Positions 60,868 to 64,000 of a DNA stretch of 64,000 nt are shown here, piece after piece. Below the pieces are notes generated by a model. It saw only the letters and a list, made by a program, of their open reading frames with translations, ran no database searches and had not been told where the DNA came from. The DNA comes from Dechloromonas sp. (GTDB lineage: Bacteria > Pseudomonadota > Gammaproteobacteria > Burkholderiales > Rhodocyclaceae). Positions within the stretch are counted from its first letter, which is position 1; every line of letters starts with the position of its first letter. A program made the position numbers and the translations under genes. The DNA lies in assembly GCA_028689015.1 (NCBI GenBank), contig JAQTXC010000003.1, positions 37,694-101,693 of the forward strand, in the 5' to 3' direction.

Positions 60868-62126
60868 CTGCCTTTACCCTGAAGAACGGCGTTCTCCACG
60901 CCGAAAATGTCGCCCTGCCCGCCATCGCTGAACAATTCGGCACACCGGCCTATGTTTATTCCCGCGCCGCGCTCAGCGAATCGCTGCAGGAATTCCAGGA
61001 TGTCCTCGGTGCCCACCCTACCGGCGCTAACGCGCTGGTCTGCTATGCCGTCAAGGCCAATTCCAACCTGGCCATTCTCAACCTCTTTGCCCGTCTCGGT
61101 GCCGGTTTCGACATCGTCTCCGCTGGCGAACTGCAGCGTGTGCTGGCCGCCGGCGCCGATCCCAAAAAGGTCGTCTTCTCCGGTGTGGGCAAAACCGCCG
61201 CTGAAATGAAACAGGCACTCGATGTCGGCATCTTCTGCTTCAACATTGAGTCGGCCCCCGAGCTTGAGCGACTCAACGAGGTTGCTGGCCAATGTGGCAA
61301 AAAAGCACCGATCAGTTTTCGGGTCAATCCCAATGTCGACCCCAAGACGCACCCCTACATCTCGACCGGCCTCAAGGAAGCCAAGTTCGGTATCGCCTAT
61401 GCGCAGTCGCTGGCCCTCTACCGCCGCGCCGCCGCCTTGCCGAATATCGAAGTGACCGGCATTGACTGCCACATTGGCTCACAATTGCTCGACCCGGCCC
61501 CCTTCGTCGAAGCCCTTGACCGCATTTTGGCTCTGGTCGACCAGTTGACCGCAGAAGGCATCACACTCCATCACCTCGACATCGGCGGCGGCCTCGGCAT
61601 CAAGTACAAGGCCGAACAAACGCAGCCAACCGTTGCCGCCTACCTCAACCCGCTGCTCGACAAGCTGGCCGGGCGTGGTTTGCAGATCGTCATGGAACCT
61701 GGTCGCCGCCTGGTCGGCAACGCCGGCCTGCTGCTGACCCACATCGAATTTCTCAAGGAAGGTGATGGCAAGAATTTTGCCATCATCGACGCGGCGATGA
61801 ACGACCTGATGCGCCCCGCCCTCTACGAAGCCTGGCACGACATCCACCCGGTCATGCCGCGTGACGGCGCCCCCCGCGACTACGACGTGGTCGGCCCGGT
61901 CTGCGAAACGGGCGATTTCCTTGGCCAGGCCCGTCCGCTATGCGTGCAACCGGGCGACCTGCTGGCCGTCATGTCGGCTGGTGCCTACGGCATGGCCATG
62001 GCCTCCAACTACAACACCCGGCCGCGCGCGGTGGAAGTCATGGTCGATGGCGATCAGGTGCACCGCATCCGTCAGCGCGAAACCGTCGAACAGCTTTACG
62101 CCGGCGAGCAGATGCTCCCCATCTGA
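60864..62126 (+). CDS. lysA: Diaminopimelate decarboxylase
   Basis: 420 aa; YVYSRAALSESLQEF, CYAVKANSNLAILNLFARLGAGFDIVSAGEL, GPVCETGDFLG. Confidence 0.95.
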   Translation: MTAFTLKNGVLHAENVALPAIAEQFGTPAYVYSRAALSESLQEFQDVLGAHPTGANALVCYAVKANSNLAILNLFARLGAGFDIVSAGELQRVLAAGADPKKVVFSGVGKTAAEMKQALDVGIFCFNIESAPELERLNEVAGQCGKKAPISFRVNPNVDPKTHPYISTGLKEAKFGIAYAQSLALYRRAAALPNIEVTGIDCHIGSQLLDPAPFVEALDRILALVDQLTAEGITLHHLDIGGGLGIKYKAEQTQPTVAAYLNPLLDKLAGRGLQIVMEPGRRLVGNAGLLLTHIEFLKEGDGKNFAIIDAAMNDLMRPALYEAWHDIHPVMPRDGAPRDYDVVGPVCETGDFLGQARPLCVQPGDLLAVMSAGAYGMAMASNYNTRPRAVEVMVDGDQVHRIRQRETVEQLYAGEQMLPI

Positions 62127-62497
62127 TGGGCGTTCGTGTCGACAAATGGCTGTGGGCGGCGCGCTTCTTCAAGACGCGCAGCCTGGCCAGCGATGCGGTC
62201 AGTGGCGGCAAGATCAAACTCAATGGCAGCGCCCCCAAGCCAGCGCGTGAGGTCAAGGTCGGCGACCGACTCGACATCAGCCACGGCGAAATGCGCTGGG
62301 AAGTCATCGTTCAGGGCTTGTCGGAAAAGCGTGGCCCGGCGCCAGAAGCCCGCCTGCTCTATGAAGAAACCGCCGACAGTCTCGCCGCTCGCTTGGCAGC
62401 GCAACTGCGCCGCCAGTTCGAACACGAACCCGCCGCGGAAATCCACGGCCGGCCGACCAAACGCGACCGCCGGCAAATGGACCGCTTCAGCGGCTGA
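62126..62497 (+). CDS. hslR: S4-domain RNA-binding protein (Hsp15/HslR-like)
   Basis: MGVRVDKWLWAARFFKTRSLASDAVSGGKIKLNGSAPKPAREVKVGDRLDI; TGATG overlap with lysA. Confidence 0.88.
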   Translation: MGVRVDKWLWAARFFKTRSLASDAVSGGKIKLNGSAPKPAREVKVGDRLDISHGEMRWEVIVQGLSEKRGPAPEARLLYEETADSLAARLAAQLRRQFEHEPAAEIHGRPTKRDRRQMDRFSG

Positions 62498-62533
62498 TTT
62501 TCAATTGCCGCGGGTGGTCGACCGTGATCGATT

Positions 62534-63427
62534 TCAATTTTTCAACACCCAGGCCAAGGCCAGCGGCAGGAAAATCAAGGCGGCCAGGTTGCCGATCAAG
62601 ACGATCGATGCCACACGCTGCGGCTCCTGCTGATAACGCTCGGCAAAAAGGAAATTGAGCACCGCCGGCGGCAAGGCACCAAAGACAAACAGCATCGCCG
62701 CATCGCGCCCACTCAGCCCCAGCAAGGTGATGACCCCAGCCGCAATGACCATGCCGGCCAGCGGTCGCAACACGGCACTGCCCACCGCCAGGCGCCACTC
62801 GCCAAAACTGACATCGGTCATCCGCACGCCAAGCGAGAACAACAGCAAGGGCACCGAAACATCGCCCAGCATCTTGATGGCGATGATCAGCGGCGTCCAG
62901 ACTGCGATATTGAGCAAGGCCACGGTCAACCCAGCGATCGCCGCAAAAACCACCGGAACACGCCACAAGGTCAACAAACGGGTTTTCGGGTCGAGCAGGC
63001 GTGCGCCAAAGGAAAAATGCAGCGTGTTCTCGACCATGAACAGGATCACCGCTGCAGGCAGTGCGCTCTCGCCCCAGGCCAGCACGGCCAGCGGCAGGCC
63101 GATATTGCCGGAATTGTTGAACAGCATCGGCGGCACCAGGGTTTTGGGCGCCACACCAATCAAGCGGGCCAGCGGCCAGGCCAGCAAGCCACAACTGGCC
63201 AACACCAGGAGTCCCCCCAAGGCCAGCGGCGCATAGGCCGCCAGATCAAAGGACTTCCCGGCCATGGCCGCAAAGACCAGGGCCGGCACGAAAACATCCA
63301 TGTTCAGGCGGTTGGCCACCGCCATTTCCGGCTTGTGTTTACGCCCGTAAAAAAACCCGGCCGCGACAATGCCAAAAATGGGAAACAGGATGGCGAGCAG
63401 GCGAAAACTCAGGCTCGATTCGTCCAC
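62534..63427 (-). CDS. AEC family (auxin efflux carrier-like) transporter
   Basis: 297 aa, about 10 hydrophobic segments; PPMLFNNSGNIGLPLAVLAWGESAL. Confidence 0.85.
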   Translation of the reverse strand: MDESSLSFRLLAILFPIFGIVAAGFFYGRKHKPEMAVANRLNMDVFVPALVFAAMAGKSFDLAAYAPLALGGLLVLASCGLLAWPLARLIGVAPKTLVPPMLFNNSGNIGLPLAVLAWGESALPAAVILFMVENTLHFSFGARLLDPKTRLLTLWRVPVVFAAIAGLTVALLNIAVWTPLIIAIKMLGDVSVPLLLFSLGVRMTDVSFGEWRLAVGSAVLRPLAGMVIAAGVITLLGLSGRDAAMLFVFGALPPAVLNFLFAERYQQEPQRVASIVLIGNLAALIFLPLALAWVLKN

Positions 63428-63504
63428 ACGACAATCCTCACAGGCAACTTAGAGCAAGCCACAGTACGGGCGGCCGGGCCGCCAGCCTAGTCGGGAATAC
63501 CCGC

Positions 63505-64000
63505 TTACAGCACGTAGCGCGACAAATCCTCGTCGGCGGCCACTTCACCCAGCTTTTCATTGACGTAGGCCGCGTCGACCGCGACGCCCGTCAATCCCGG
63601 CCGCCCAGCGTCGAAGGACACCTCCTCGAGCAACTTCTCCATCACCGTATGCAGACGACGCGCCCCGATGTTCTCGGTCTTTTCATTCACTTGAAAAGCA
63701 ATCTCGGCCATGCGGCGGATACCGTCTGCGGCAAATTCGACACGGACCCCTTCTGTGTCAAGCAATGCCTGATACTGCTTGGTCAGGCATGCATCCGTCT
63801 GGGTCAGGATGCATTCAAAGTCAGCGACCGACAGCGAATCCAACTCAACTCGAATCGGAAAGCGCCCCTGCAGCTCGGGTATCAGGTCGGAGGGCTTGGC
63901 CAGATGGAAGGCACCCGAGGCAATAAATAGAATGTGATCAGTTTTGATCATGCCGTACTTGGTCGACACCGTCGTCCCCTCAACCAGCGGCAACAGGTCG
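63505..64000 (-). CDS. hslU: ATP-dependent protease ATPase subunit HslU, C-terminal part (truncated by right window edge)
   Basis: [58 protein letters not shown]...[24 protein letters not shown]...LSRYVL. Confidence 0.95.
   Translation of the reverse strand, partial: DLLPLVEGTTVSTKYGMIKTDHILFIASGAFHLAKPSDLIPELQGRFPIRVELDSLSVADFECILTQTDACLTKQYQALLDTEGVRVEFAADGIRRMAEIAFQVNEKTENIGARRLHTVMEKLLEEVSFDAGRPGLTGVAVDAAYVNEKLGEVAADEDLSRYVL

Noticed and set aside
1-64000. Search for CRISPR arrays, tRNA/rRNA genes, IS elements, phage genes, restriction or toxin-antitoxin loci
   Set aside because: None recognised by eye. Short structured RNAs or degenerate repeats could be missed without covariance-model or repeat-finder runs.

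Overview
This 64 kb window is GC-rich and gene-dense, most likely from a betaproteobacterial (Rhodocyclales-like) chromosome; the taxon is inferred from gene content only. No rRNA, tRNA, CRISPR array or IS element was recognised. From left to right it contains: the N-terminal part of a fused isobutyryl-CoA mutase (IcmF, minus strand, runs off the left edge) with a divergent AraC-type regulator; an HDOD protein; a chemosensory cluster (cheY-like, MCP, STAS, cheA, MCP, cheW, cheD, cheR, cheB); terC, an OYE-family reductase and gpmI; a tightly coupled nine-gene signalling operon (about 17.65-30.89 kb); a convergent GGDEF gene; an EF-G paralogue/RhlE pair; a minor-pilin/PilY1 operon; glmU; gltBD; aroKB; pilMNOPQ; a PBP1A gene; cyaY, lptM-like, lysA and hslR-like genes; an AEC transporter; and the C-terminal part of hslU (runs off the right edge). 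The strongest candidate for an undescribed system is the nine-gene operon. It encodes REC-PAS-GGDEF(degenerate)-EAL-REC, PAS-GAF-PAS histidine kinase, REC-HD-GYP, a stand-alone REC, an MglA-like GTPase, a second histidine kinase, a REC-MshEN-PilB/GspE-type ATPase fusion, a hemerythrin-histidine kinase fusion and a short ClpX-like AAA+ ATPase. It looks like a c-di-GMP, oxygen and GTPase-linked circuit acting on a type IV pilus-type motor. The CheA in the neighbouring chemosensory cluster also carries two tandem MshEN-like (c-di-GMP receptor type) 24-residue motifs.
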